Assembly (NCBI GenBank): GCA_023846275.1
Contig: CM043870.1
Span: 16,848,385 to 16,912,384, forward strand
From: Vanilla planifolia
Lineage: Eukaryota; Streptophyta; Magnoliopsida; Asparagales; Orchidaceae
DNA length: 64,000 nt
Direction: 5' to 3'
Positions 22,725 through 34,114 of this stretch are shown piece by piece. The position numbers and the translations under genes are program-made. The notes under the pieces are model-generated. The model saw only the letters and a list, made by a program, of their open reading frames with translations. It had not been told where the DNA came from and made no database searches. Position 1 is the first letter of the stretch; each line of letters begins with the position of its first letter.

Positions 22725-22975
22725 ATCGGCGTCGTTCGTTCACCGCGCGGATCCAACGCTCCAGATCAAAATCGAACGGCCGTTTAATCGGCGCCGTTCA
22801 TTCAGCGCCCGGATCCTACGCACGGGATTAAATCGCGAAAATGGTAATCGCGAGATTTAATCCGTGCCGTTCGATTACGCGCCCGGATCCAACGCTCTGG
22901 ATTAAGCCCGAACGGTAAAATGCGTAAATCAATCTGCGCCGTTCGTTTTTGGGCCCGGATCGGACGGTGGCTGCT
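22725..22975 (+). repeat. Degenerate 60-75-bp tandem repeats in U3 of the solo LTR
   Basis: A module of the form GCCGTTCG followed by GCGCCCGGATCCAACGC recurs near 22730, 22790, 22865 and 22935 with changes. Modules like this upstream of an LTR TATA box commonly act as promoter/enhancer repeats; that role is inferred here. Confidence 0.75.
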
Positions 22976-23049
22976 TTCCGTCCGTTGCCCAAACGGCTAA
23001 TTAATTTTTGGAGCCGTTGGGGGTGTTTTTAGAGCTCAAATTTAAGCTC

Positions 23050-23057
23050 TATAAATA
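23050..23057 (+). promoter_or_regulatory. TATA box of the solo LTR
   Basis: TATAAATA within CTCTATAAATAGGG is a good match to a plant TATA box. It follows the U3 repeat modules and lies about 590 bp before the LTR end, a plausible U3/R position. The direction is + strand. Confidence 0.65.
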
Positions 23058-24294
23058 GGGAAAATTTATGTATTTTTCAGTTTAACTTTTGCTAAATTTT
23101 CCAAAGATTTCAGATCTCAAAATTCGAGCAATCAAGCAAAAACGGTGCATCCAAGCTCGAAAAGCAAAGCGGCAAGAAGGCTATTGGAATTAGAGGTTTT
23201 TCAATTATTTCTCAATTTCTATCCCTCTAAATTGTCGATTGTGTGTGCCTCCTCTTTTCTCCTATTTCTCTTAAGTTATTTGCCAATTTTTCGTATTTTT
23301 CGTTTTGGGGCAAGGGCATCCCGGCAGTTGTGCAAAAGCCCCGGGTTTGAGTTGAGCCCGGTAAAAACTCTAGTAGGTTTGGGATTAGCCGTAATAAAAA
23401 TCCCAAGTAGGTTTGAGGTGAATCGTAGGAAAAACCTCACTTGTAATCGGTGCATTTAGTGGATTTTTCCCAACACCGGTTGGGGGTGGACGTAGACTCG
23501 GTTTTGAGTCGAACCACTTAAAAATTTGTGTGTTCCACTCTCTTTACTCTTGCTTAAAGGTTTTTAAGTTTAATTTCGAAATTCGTAAAATTTTTAAATA
23601 CACAATTCACCCCCCCTCTTGTGGGACTTCCTTAGCACGAAACACTTCACTTCTCTATGATAAAAAACTTGTCTGACAACTCTTGTTATCACTTCTTGCA
23701 TCACCAAGTGGGAGGCATTGTGGATCCTAATTTTTATTGTGTGCTTTGTAGATTTCCTCTTCTTTTATGTTTTTGAAAGAATGAGACTAGAAAGGGACCT
23801 AATCACCCTATGCATTGATGCTTTGATTGGCCCTTCCACTAAAGTACTCACCCTATGGATGGTATCACCTTTATCATCATGTAAAAAAAGGGCTTCTCGA
23901 TCTACACAACTAACTTTCTTGTCATTTTTTTTTCTAATTAGGTCTTAAATAGTACATTGGGATAGATGGTGTTAGATAAATTTAGAGTGATCTCGTTGAT
24001 TGTCTTTTTATCCTCAGGTAGCATGCATGGTCTGATGATATATCCTCTAGTTTAGGCGTTATTAGTTGAACACTTTGAAGGTGGGAGAAAAATAGAAGAT
24101 GGTCGAGGAAGAGTGGGGACATGGAGAGGGTTTAGAAAAGGTGAGTTCTAGGTGTTGTGTCATTATTGTATCTTTATATCCTTGGGATTGAGAGAAAGTT
24201 GTAGATATGTCTGCCATTTGTTGAAAACACTAAGGCTTCCTTGTTACATTTTCTCAACATATGTGCCTAGATGCATAACAACATGACTTAGCAC

Positions 24295-24990
24295 ATGTCA
24301 AAGTTAAGTATGATTTCATCTCAACTAGACAGAAAAAGTTCATTCAATACTAGAAAGAAAAAGATCTTCAAAGCCAAATTAAAAAAAATGACATTTTTTG
24401 GCAAGGTTTCATTAGGCATATTCAAGCTAGAGAGGTTGCAATTGTGGTTATTACAGAAAAAGCCAATGGTAAGTAGTTGGTAATTTGGACTTCAGCCATC
24501 TTAACACTACTTGCCTAATGGATCCTTACCCATTGTATCAAATCATTGAACTCTTAACCTAAATTACAAGCTTCTAGTGCCTTCGTTTCTTGGAATTCTT
24601 CTTAGTGTATGACTAAATCAAGTTGCAATTTTTAGAAGTCATAGCTTTTGGCATGAAAATGCATGCATAACCTACCAAAGGGTAGTGGATGTCATCTTCG
24701 ACCACTAGATCAGAAGGAAATTAGAAGCATATGTGGACGATCTTTTCCAGGATCACTTCTAAGACTTCTACGAGATTTGCAAGACCCTCAAGAGAAATAA
24801 AATGCATCATAATCGCTTGAACCGTACCTTTAGTTCCTTATCCAAGTTTCTCAGCTTTCTAGTCTCTATGAAGGAAATCTAAGAAAATACAAAGGTGTGA
24901 GACATTGTTGAAATACTCTCATGTAAAATTAGGGGCAAGGTTCAATTTCTGGTTGGAAGGATTGTTGGACTCAGTCATAGCTCGCTAATA
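24295..24990 (+). pseudogene. Tat-type gypsy RT remnant
   Basis: Degenerate blocks include a KKPMV/KANGK region near 24460-24480, matching the RT entry block that contains K-A-N-G-K-W. Later come TYQRVVD near 24680-24695 and AYVDDLFQDHF near 24728-24760. The latter keeps the catalytic V-D-D and lies after an A-T-Y-Q-R-x-V block, as in this lineage. LKRNKMHHNRLN follows at about 24790, where the family has L-x-R-x-x-M-x-L-N. Several stops and frame changes are present. Confidence 0.75.
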
Positions 24991-24992
24991 AC

Positions 24993-25650
24993 ATGGGAAT
25001 TATCAATTACCTTTTGTTAGACACTGTAAAAAAAGGAAGGTTTGAGTGGACGAAAGATGGTGAGCAGGCATTTGAGAAGTTAAAAAGGTACCGTGAAAGT
25101 TCTCCCATCCTTGATAATCCTTGCCATGGTGAGTACTATCACCACCAATGCAACTATAAGTGTTGTACTAGCCCTTGAAGATGAGTCTTCAATGGCCCTT
25201 TATTATACCAACTTATCTTGAAGGATAAGAACCCACTATGGGCTTCTAGAAATGCTAGGTTCGCCTTTGTGACACCTTGTCACAAGGTTGGCATCCAGTC
25301 CTAAATACGAGTATATTTCATTTCAAATGTTGAGTAGGATCCAAATAAAATTAAGATTTTGCTACTCTCTTCGTCTCTACAAGTTGATAATGCTTCAAGA
25401 GAGCAGGAAATATTGATTTCAATTTGGCCAATCTAGAGGGAGTCACCATCTGCTAGTCATATATGTTTGTCATAATCACTAACTAAGTGGAATATTAGGC
25501 CTTCATCAACTTAAGCCTAGTTAAGGAACTCATCATTAGTCAGGTGAAATAACTATACAACTCCTAATACCATGTTCTTAAAAAGTGTTGGGCCCAAGGA
25601 GCGAACAGTTGTTGATGCTCTAGTAAAACTTGGAAATAATACCTTTTTGA
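24993..25650 (+). pseudogene. Tat-type gypsy RNase H and second RNase H remnant
   Basis: GRFEWTKDGEQAFEKLK at about 25035-25085 and SSPILDNPCHGEY next to it are a clear start of the gypsy RNase H domain (F-x-W-x-x-x-x-x-x-A-F-x-x-L-K, then P-x-L-x-x-P). A broken Y-Y-x-x-x-L-like block follows near 25200. At about 25460-25545 traces of T-N-x-x-E-Y-x-A-F-I-N-x-S-L-V-K-E-L match the second, archaeal-like RNase H of Tat elements. No integrase is seen afterwards. Confidence 0.72.
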
Positions 25651-28600
25651 TTCATGGATTAATTTTTCTTAATATCAATGATTCTAATGCCTTACATTTG
25701 GCCCTTTCCCTTGATGGATGGAACCTTTTGTGAGGAGGGAAAGGGATGGAGACTGAATACTACATCATCATTAGTGTAGGAAATACATATGTATGCTCCA
25801 AGCGGTAATAAGAAGCATACACATGATACATAGAAGTTTAGCACATCATCACATCAGTAGTGCACTTGTTAATGTTATAATAATAAATCTGAGCATGCTT
25901 ACGATTATGAGAAATGCATTACACACACTTATGTGTGGCTTATATCACATAACCAACATAGAAGACAACAAGATATGGCTTATGGTGTAGTAGGGGTGTA
26001 AGGCCAAGAATTTGCATGTGTGGAGAGATATCATCCTTACTAATAACGATATGTAACTTATAGCCAAAACTACATAAGTAGTGTACATACTTGAATGGTT
26101 AATATCATCAAAAGAAAGGTGATCAACAATAATGAAGCTCATAAGACTAAGATGATCCTTAATTAATTTCTCATCTAATATGCTCATGCATTAATGCAAG
26201 ATAAGAAAAATTTCATAATCACTTTAGGGAAAATCATTTCTTTGTGGTGTCAAAACTCCAGGTCTTTATATATGAAATAAAAGAAAGGTGATAGAAAATT
26301 GGGCTATGGAAGATCAAACTAACAAAACTTAATCTAATAATGTTATTATAATAAAGTTAGACAAAGTCAAATACTATAGCTGCAAAATATGATATCTAGT
26401 CAACTCCTGCTGCTGTATATGATTCTACAAATTCTATGGTAGCAAGCTTTGGCAAGTAAAAGTCTTAAACAGCTATTACCATTCACTAGAAATGCAAGTA
26501 ATACAGAAATAAATTATATTGTCATTGTTTTGTCAATAAACGCAACGAATGATGTCTTTTTATGGAAAATAAAAATTAAACACCCCTGAATTTAATGCTA
26601 TAGCAAACATATAGAAGTACTCCAGCAAAAGTAAATTTCCTTCTGTAAGAAGAAAGTGATACAGTAGTTGGTTGGGAAAAGAAAGTGGAATGAAGCAAAA
26701 CAATAATATCAAAGGTCAATCGTGTTTAAGAAATCATCACAATAAAACCACAAGCTTGGAGGCCAAATTTGACGTAAAATGGTCATAATGATGGTGTTTG
26801 ACAGTCATGAAGAGTAATGGTAGTGAAAGCATTTGGATGTTGTGGCAGGAGTGTGTAGAAGAAAAGGGGTAAAATGGGAAAGTTTGTCCCAATACTAAGA
26901 TGATATTTGGAGAAGCCAAATGTAATGAAAGAGAACTTTCAAAATATTTTGAACATCAAATTTGGCCTTATATGAAGTTAGAAGAGAGAACGAATCTGAA
27001 TTCATTTAGTAGATTTTCAAACCAAACAATAAGCACATATATATCAAATCCTAATTCAATCAGCAATAGACACTCCTCTATAATAACCTCCAAATCAAAC
27101 TATATTTAATGGCATGAAAGTGGTTCTTAATATCATGAAAATATTGTGATTGAAAATTTTATTACATTTTGAGTTGATTTTCTATGTCAAAATATGAAAA
27201 TACAAATAATTAGCAAAGATGCAATTTTTTTGTAGTGGATTTTGAAATGGATAACTTGGTCATACGTTGGTGAATGTTAGTGATTTTCTTTTTTAAATAG
27301 CATCAAATAAAGTATAGAAGAAGATAAAAAAATATGTAAGTTTTATGTTTTTGGACTTTTTTGATAATAAAGAATGAGATGTAGAGGACAAATTTTTTGT
27401 AAGAGAAGATATTGTGAAATGGAATTAGAGTAGTAAACAATTGTAGCGTGTTATGGATAACTTCTAATAGCACTTCAGTGACTTGCCACTAAGTTTAGGA
27501 TGAAATATAGAATTTTACAACATCACCCAATCTAGCTCTTTTTCTATACACTCCACCAAGGAGGAAGAAGATTGATTTCTTGTAATGCAAAAGCATTTTG
27601 ACACATTCTTATTCTTGTTCTATTTCAATTGAAAACTTTAATGAAATTTAAAATAGTTTAATGTGTAAGAAAAAAATCATAAATGAACACTCCAAAACAT
27701 CCAATTTAGCCCATGTTGGACAAGGTGGCATGGCACAATCACAAATGGTAAGGTGTGGTTTGTTACTAATAGCATGGTGTGTTTAGATGATAGCATAACA
27801 TGTTGATTTGGTTGGTCCAATCTAATGTGGTAGCTATTGTGGCTATTGTGGATGTATTAAACCAATCCAAATTAGTACAACTACATTATATGGTCCAAAA
27901 ATTGTTTGTTGTGATCTAAACCAACAAAATGAGATAAAAAAGTTCAAATCTCTCTTAAAAGATGTAGGAATTCCTTGCACAACTATGAACTATTCTTGGA
28001 CTTCAAATAATTTATCTAGAACACCTGAAATATTATAGAAACCACATATATAAGTTGGAACTTGTGGCACATTTCTAAGTTCCTAGATAATATAACATTC
28101 GTTTGCCCTTGTGAACCAACATGCCTAAAATATAGACAACTAGAAAATACAATGTTATTATACATCCCATTGAAAATGATGACTCAAACTGAAAAAATCT
28201 AGAAATCATCTCTAATGATTGGAGGTTGTCCCAAAACATTATAAAAACAAACAAATAAGTTCTAACTGTGTTGGAATGTACTACACTATCTTTTGGGCTT
28301 TTGACTAACAAAACCCAAACAACTTCGAAAGTTGGGGTGAGCATTTTTGTCACTTCAATAACAACTAGATAAGTACATTTGCCCTAGGTGTATGCCCAAT
28401 ATATATAACACATATACAGATTCAAATGATAATCCAGGTATTTCATAGGAATAAATAGAAATAATTAGAAAAATAAAAAAATCTAATAAAAAATAGGAGA
28501 TCACCGATTGATTTGATATTATCTATAAAGTTTCAAATAAGTGGTAGTAGTGAACTAAGAGCTATTGAATCACTTATGATTGTAGAAGTAATATGAAGTA

Positions 28601-29156
28601 TCCTTATAAAAATTTAAATTTTTTTGTTGTGAATGCAATGGTCTAAATTTTTTTAGTCATTATTTAGCCTTGAATTGTTCTTCTTAATCTTTTAAATTAG
28701 GAATTTGCATGCTTATTAGTTTCATTTAGATGTTATAGACACCAATGTTCAACACATTTTTATTTGAATTGAGATCAAAACAAGCAACCCAGTTCAAAAC
28801 TATTGCAAGATTCATGAGGTTGAGAACTTTCCTTAGCCTTGGTTGTTCGATTGAATCAAATCAAATGATAGTTTGTTGACTGAGTGCTTAGAATTATTTG
28901 AGCACTATAATGTTGCTTTTTTGAGGTTTCACGATTTGGTAAATTTTATTTGATAAAGCAACATATAATTCAATATAGGACTTAATTGAAGGACCAAAAC
29001 CTGTCAAGAAAGTTCATCTTGGGGTGAGTTGAGTTCATGTCCTCAATCTTGCATGCACATAAGGAGACCTCATACCTATGTTTCCTACTTTCCATTTTGC
29101 ATCAATATGAAGCACGTTTCTTCACAACCTTATGAGAATTCCTTAATTGTTTATAT
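25651..29156. other. AT-rich intronic stretch without recognised content
   Basis: No exon, domain or RNA gene was recognised on either strand up to the left border of the tandem array. Open frames here are all under 95 codons, have AT-driven composition and no family resemblance. Confidence 0.5.
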
Positions 29157-29160
29157 AAAG

Positions 29161-30805
29161 GATCTAAGAGTTATACCATTGATTTTCCTTGGTGTAATTT
29201 GCTCCTCAAAATTGCATGAGAGTGCAACGGGTATTTATTAGAAGATTCTACAATTGGGTTGTTCCATTGGGGATGCATCATTTATCCAATTGACACGTAG
29301 CCCTTAGGGCCCCATGATAATAATGCCTTTTGTGCTCAATTTGATAACTTGATGTGCCTTGAAAAAAAAGAGGATATGGACGCTTTGTATGTTCATTTGA
29401 CTACCATATGAGTTGATGTTGTCATAGTTTTTAATATTGCAATCTATTCCTTCAAATTAGATGGCAAAGACACTAAAGAATCAATTTTAGGTCTTCACAA
29501 AAGCTCATGAAGTATTAGGTTTAGAAATTCCTAGATTACGAGTAGTTCAAGGAATTGTTGCATCCTGAAATTGAGCCGTAAGTTGAATGTTTAAGAAAGC
29601 CTTTTTGTGAGACCCTTCTTATTTTATTTGCTTTTTTTTTCTAAGTATATAAATCAAGATTCTACTTAAATTTTTAAAATCTTTATTTTAAATATATATA
29701 AATCCACATTTTTATACTATATAGAGTCATATAATTTCAGTAGAATTAAAATCATGAAATATTTTTCATGTATATAAAAATATATTCACAGAGAAATCAT
29801 TTATGTAAATTATTTTATAATACTATCTCTTAATATAAAATGCATTTAATTTTAAAATTAATAAATCCATGTTTTTTTAAAATATTTATTATTTACCATT
29901 TTTCTTAAATTGTGATAATCCAAATTCTCATAGAATCACAATGAAAGTAAAACCATATTGAATTTCTATAAAAAGAAATCAACATTCTCTTACGAATATA
30001 AACAATACAAACTTTGATTAATATATTTTGTTTCAACTATAATAATTGTATCTCAAATGACTCTTGTTATTATAGTAGCGTCAGATACACCCAATGAAAC
30101 AAATCCAATACATAAGATTTAAAGCAATATAAGAGAAACAACTTTTCTAAGTTATCTTTCTATTTCTCATTCCATGGCTTCTGTATAATATGTTATTATT
30201 ACTTAAAATTTTATAAAGCCAAAAAAATAAGTTTAGCCTATCGTCATATACATGATAGGTAATCTAATTATTATGTATGTAAAATAATACAATTTTTTGG
30301 TCATGTTATATGTTAGGTCATTATCATCACAAGAAAATAAATAAAGAAAATAATAGATGCCAAAATAACCATGCATGTGACATAATTTTTCTAAATGTTT
30401 CATGTTATTTTACTCTTTTTTTTTAATTTAGTGATCTCTTGATTCTCTTTTAATTTCATTGGTCGTAAGATATTACAATCAAGTTAGAATGATAGATCAA
30501 TTATTTCATTGTTTGGTCGTATTATTTCAAAACCTTTTTTATTCGAGTTACACCTTCTATGAGTCTTTTTTTCTATTTAAAACCATTGAGACATTGTCCC
30601 TTTTTATTGATTATGTTCTCGAACTTTTTCTCATGTTTTTTTTTTCTATTTATACCTTTAATTTTTCTAAAGAAAATTTAAATTTCCAAATTCTTGCCAT
30701 CCTGGTGCCAATGCTTACCTTGTAATTTGCATACAAATATTTATTGTCGTATAACAAAATTTGTGAATATTATAAAATAGTATGTGAATAGTTCATACCA
30801 TACAA
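29161..30805. other. Left part of tandem unit, intronic, AT-rich
   Basis: There is no coding content. It is strongly AT-rich, with small palindromes such as ATGAAATATTTTTCAT near 29756. The same sequence lies at about 44607-46250 and 56305-57948. The 88-codon frame at 30459 (and at 45904 and 57602) is Phe/Leu/Tyr-rich and composition-driven. Confidence 0.55.
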
Positions 30806-30918
30806 TTTTTTTTTTTTTGAGTTCTAACCTTAGGTTGCATGATTTTTTTTTTAATTTCAAGACTAATAAATCAATCTAAGATTTTTTTTTTTTTGACGAC
30901 CTTCTTTTTTTTTTTTAG
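30806..30918 (-). repeat. Chain of four A-tracts at the LINE 3' end
   Basis: Read in the LINE direction (minus strand), the end shows four runs of about 10-14 A residues. Three unique spacers separate them, of about 10, 30 and 24 bp. The last run adjoins the host sequence at 30808. LINEs normally end in one poly(A). A chain with unique spacers fits repeated 3' transduction or readthrough in source copies, although simple tail decay or slippage is possible. Confidence 0.75.
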
Positions 30919-31452
30919 GGCAACAGTTCTACACTATTTAAGATACAACGATAAGAAATTCCTAAGAAAGCTTTCTTCTCAGCCACCAGCTTCCAGCAAA
31001 GTTGAGCTTCTTCTCCACTGCTCCTGCAATTCCTTCATCAGATCTCTCTCTAAACAGTATACTAAATGAAGATCTGCTGCAACTCCTCCTGCCAACTATT
31101 GTTTCTTCTGTGAAACTGCAGCTGATGTTTCCTCCTTTTTTTTTTCCTCCCCAACTATAAATTTCCTTGCAAAACTTCTTCCTGGAACACAACATATCTC
31201 CAATGCTTTCCTCCAAATCTTTGCTTTCCTTTATCTGTTTTTTCTCCTAGATTTATCCTGTTCAAACCCACTTCCAGTTTTGCCACCATTTATCACTCGT
31301 ATTCCCCTTCTTTGCCCTTCACAGCTCATCGAAATTCAATAAGATCCAAGAACTAATGGATGCCCAATACTAAGCTCATCGAAAAACTGGGTAAACTCCG
31401 TATTGCAAGTAGTTGTCTGAATATTCAGCCAAACAGCAGAAATTGAAGACCT
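30919..31452 (-). other. 3' untranslated part of the LINE
   Basis: Between the last stop and the A-tracts lie about 530 bp without a recognised domain. An 84-codon minus-strand open frame (30962-31216) is Ser/Lys/Gly-rich and resembles no part of RNase H that I can identify. Confidence 0.6.
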
Positions 31453-32658
31453 TCAATGTTTATCATTTGGAAAAGCTCTTTTTATGTTTCTGAACTGAAG
31501 TATTATTAATTCACAAATAGATTTTATTGAAATCACACTCTCATCTCTTGTCGCAGCGTTCCACCTCTTCCAGATTTCCCAGCAAGTAATGGCAGGAATT
31601 ATAAGAGCCGCTTCATCAATGACGCTTCTGCCGTTCTTCCACCATTCCTGAATTCTATTAAAGGGCTTACTTTTATGCGATAATGTAATTCCAAACCTAC
31701 TCTCTAACTGATCCAAAATATCTGTCGCGTGCTGGCAGTTCATGAACACGTGATCCACTGTCTCTTCGTTGCCGCAGAATTGACATTTAGATGCCAGATT
31801 GAATCCAATCTTCTTTAGGACCATCGAGAACGGAAGAGCGTCGTTCAAAATCCTCCAAAGGAGAATAGACATCTTACTAGGAATACAATGGTTCCAAATA
31901 AATTTGGCTTCTTTGAATTTTGATGCTTTGGTTCTCACCACTTCATAAGCTTTACTAAGGTTGAATTTACCCTGATGAGAAAGTTCCCCAATCAGATCTT
32001 CAAATTGGATAGTAGTGCTTCCCATTTTATCCATCAATACCTTCTTAAGTTTCATCATCCTTTTCCAAACTGTGGATCCGTAACAATACGAGCTATTATC
32101 ATTTACTCTCCCATGTGTCATGCTCTTGATCATGTTAACCCAAAGAGAGTCCGAGTAAAGATAGTTCCACCACATCCTGCAGGCTGCAGCCATACTCAAG
32201 TGTTCCAGACTTCTTAATCCGAGTCCGTTCTCCTCTTTAGGTCTCGTAATCTTTTTCCAGGCCTTCCAATTATGCGCTTTTTTGTTATCTCTGCTGCACC
32301 AAAAGAAGTTGGCCAGATAACTGTTAATTTTTCTGATAGTTTCTTTGGTAGGGTCTTGTACTGCCATAATATGCATCGGGATCGATGATAAGACGTCCTT
32401 TATTAATATCAGCTTCCCACCCTTAGACAGATCTTTGCCAATAAAACCATTAATTCTCCCAGCTATCTTATCAACCAGTGGTTGGAACATTTCATTTTTC
32501 GTTCTACCCTTAGCAAGCAAAACTCCCAGATATTTCATTGGGAGCTTGCCTTTGGAGAATCCCGTGATTCTCATAATACGTCTCCCTACATTTTTCGAGT
32601 TATTGTTGTGACATGTGAAAGTAGATTTTCTCATGTTGATACATTGGCCAGACAATGC
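31453..32658 (-). pseudogene. LINE RT thumb/connection and zf-RVT region
   Basis: A 400-codon frame begins just after the TAA with SGQCINMRKSTFTCHNN, then KLPMKYLGVLLAKGR, the conserved P-x-x-Y-L-G-x-x-L block. IAGRINGFIGKDLSKGGKLI and RPKEENGLGLRSLEHLSMAA follow. It has a zf-RVT module with KFIWNHCIPSKMSILLWRIL and the zinc ligands CQFC and HVFMNC. It ends FRNIKRAFPNDKH without a recognisable RNase H domain, which many plant L1 elements carry. It lies within the same reading frame as the palm segment. Confidence 0.92.
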
Positions 32659-32922
32659 TTAATAAATGTTAAGAAAATTCATCAGCTGCTTAAGAGAATG
32701 TGATCTTGCAGTTGTGAAGATCAACGTATCATCAGCAAATGCAAGCGATGAGATAAGTGGGCTACCTCTTGGGATAGAGTAGGTGTCAATCTTCTTTTCC
32801 TCCATCAAGTTCTTCAGGCTCCGAATAAGAACTTCCGAGGCCAACACATATAAGGCAGGTGATAAAGAATCCCCCTGCCTAACCCCTCTGCTTGCAGGAA
32901 AAAAAACCTTGTGGGCAACCAT
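32659..32922 (-). pseudogene. LINE reverse transcriptase, catalytic palm
   Basis: This minus-strand frame holds SRGVRQGDSLSPALYVLASE and SLAFADDTLIFTTARSHS. The latter has the catalytic Asp pair as F-A-D-D, a normal plant LINE variant. It overlaps the previous frame because of a single frame change. It ends at a TAA (32659-32661), beyond which the family block continues in the same frame (ALSGQCINMRKSTF). The break is therefore a nonsense change, not the natural end. Confidence 0.93.
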
Positions 32923-34114
32923 TAATTAGGACAGAGAACATGTTGCTGGTTAGATAGTTATTCACCATTCTTATGAACTTGTCGCTGAACCCAAACCTTT
33001 TGAGCACCACCTCAAGATATCTCCAATCCACCTGGTCAAATGCTGAATTCATATCTAGTTTCAATATAGTATTGTTACCTCTATTCCTTCGATTGATTCT
33101 ATTTAACATCTCTTGGGCTAGTATGATGTTATCCGCAATATTTCTCCCTTTCACAAATGCTGTTTGTTCAATAGAGATAATGTTTTGTAGGATCAAAGAG
33201 AGACGAATGGCAATGATTTTGGAGAATATCTTACTTGAGAAATTACACAGGTTAATTAGCCTGTAGTCAGCAAAACTCATCGCAGAGTTAGATTTCGGAA
33301 TAGGAATTATCCAGGTACTACCGATGGTGTATGGGATCATTCCTCCGTTTATGAAGTCATTAGCAGCTTCAACCACGTCATCAGCAATAATATCCCAGCA
33401 TTCCCTGTAGAATCTACCAGTAAAACCATCTGGACCGGCAGTACCGTCGTAATTAAGAGAGTCCACCGCGAATTTGACCTCCTCTCTCGTCACTTGTTTG
33501 CAGAGATCGAAGTTTTGGGCATTAGTTATAAGGGAAGGAATATTGTCAAGTAATTTCATGCCCTCCTGATGTATTGCCCCCCATCTCGAAGACGTAAGGA
33601 GCTTTTCAAAGTACTCAACAGCTTCTTTGTTAATTCCTTCCTGATTTTCAATCCACTCCCCATTATCCTTTCTAATCTTCTTGATAGAGAGTCTTTGCTT
33701 CTTGACTTTAGTGCATTTATGAAAGTAACCAGTGCTCGCATCACCTTCCCTTAGCCATCTAATACCAGCTTTCTGTCTCCAGTATTCAGACTCTTGATCA
33801 CACGCCTCAGTTAACCTGCTCTGACATTCTGACCAGGCAGTTTTGTTATCTTCATTCGGGTTCTCATCGTATATGTGTTCCAGCCTCTTTAGGTGTTCCT
33901 CTTCCCTTCTCTTCCTCTCAAAAACATTCCCAAAGTGCGTTTTGTTCCACTCTCTTAAATGCCCCTTCAAGCGTTTAATCTTCATACCCAACTTCTTCAA
34001 ACCCTTGCCGCCCGTCTCTACATCCCAGCTATTTTCTACCACTTTTTTGAAGTTTTTGTGCCTAAACCATACATGTAGACATCTGAATTGTCTAGGTCTA
34101 CTATGCCTTGGATC
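32879..34114 (-). pseudogene. LINE linker and reverse transcriptase, N-terminal part
   Basis: The frame (open as a 387-codon ORF ending at 32879, continuing upstream to about 34100) begins with the linker block that usually follows the endonuclease. It then has a lysine/glutamate-rich helix region, AGIRWLREGDASTGYFHK, and the RT domain. RT blocks are GPDGFTGRFYRECW, WIIPIPKSN, DYRLINLCNFSSKIFSK, FVKGRNIADNIILAQ and the motif LKLDMNSAFDQVDW with the first catalytic Asp. Near 32900 a frame change interrupts the G-x-x-Q-G-x-x-x-S-R-G-x-R-Q-G-D block, which continues in the next frame. Confidence 0.93.

Larger units (their letters stand above)
21723..23644. mobile_element. Solo LTR, probably Ty1/copia type, about 1.92 kb
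   Basis: It starts TGTTACACCCTTGTGTTTGA and ends CTTAGCACGAAACA, giving the TG...CA ends of an LTR. It is flanked by CTTCT (21718-21722) and CTTCA (23645-23649), a 5-bp target-site duplication with one mismatch. The end region with CAATTCACCCCCCCTCTTG is typical of plant copia-type U5 regions, and a TATAAATA box lies within. No primer-binding site or coding region follows, so only one LTR remains. It is GC- and CpG-rich at 22240-23000 against a very AT-rich background. Superfamily assignment is by end sequences only. Confidence 0.72.
21290..25650 (+). mobile_element. Tat-type Ty3/gypsy relic, split by a solo LTR
   Basis: On the + strand a gag-like motif (about 21399-21482), RT (24295-24990), RNase H (24993-25400) and a second RNase H-like domain (25420-25650) appear in order, with a 1.92-kb solo LTR inserted at 21723. 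A second RNase H after the first is characteristic of the plant Tat lineage. All frames are broken. The start may reach back to about 20500 and no integrase or own LTR was recognised. Confidence 0.7.

Noticed and set aside
22490..22756. 88-codon minus-strand frame in the GC-rich part
   Set aside because: It falls in the U3 repeats of the solo LTR; open because of GC-rich composition.
23145..23459. 104-codon plus-strand frame with a hydrophobic segment
   Set aside because: It lies wholly inside the solo LTR after its TATA box, where LTRs have R/U5 and normally no protein.
30459..30725. 88-codon plus-strand frame present in all three units (also 45904 and 57602)
   Set aside because: Conserved only because the units are recent copies. 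Phe/Leu-rich from T-tracts, with a non-ATG start and no family match.
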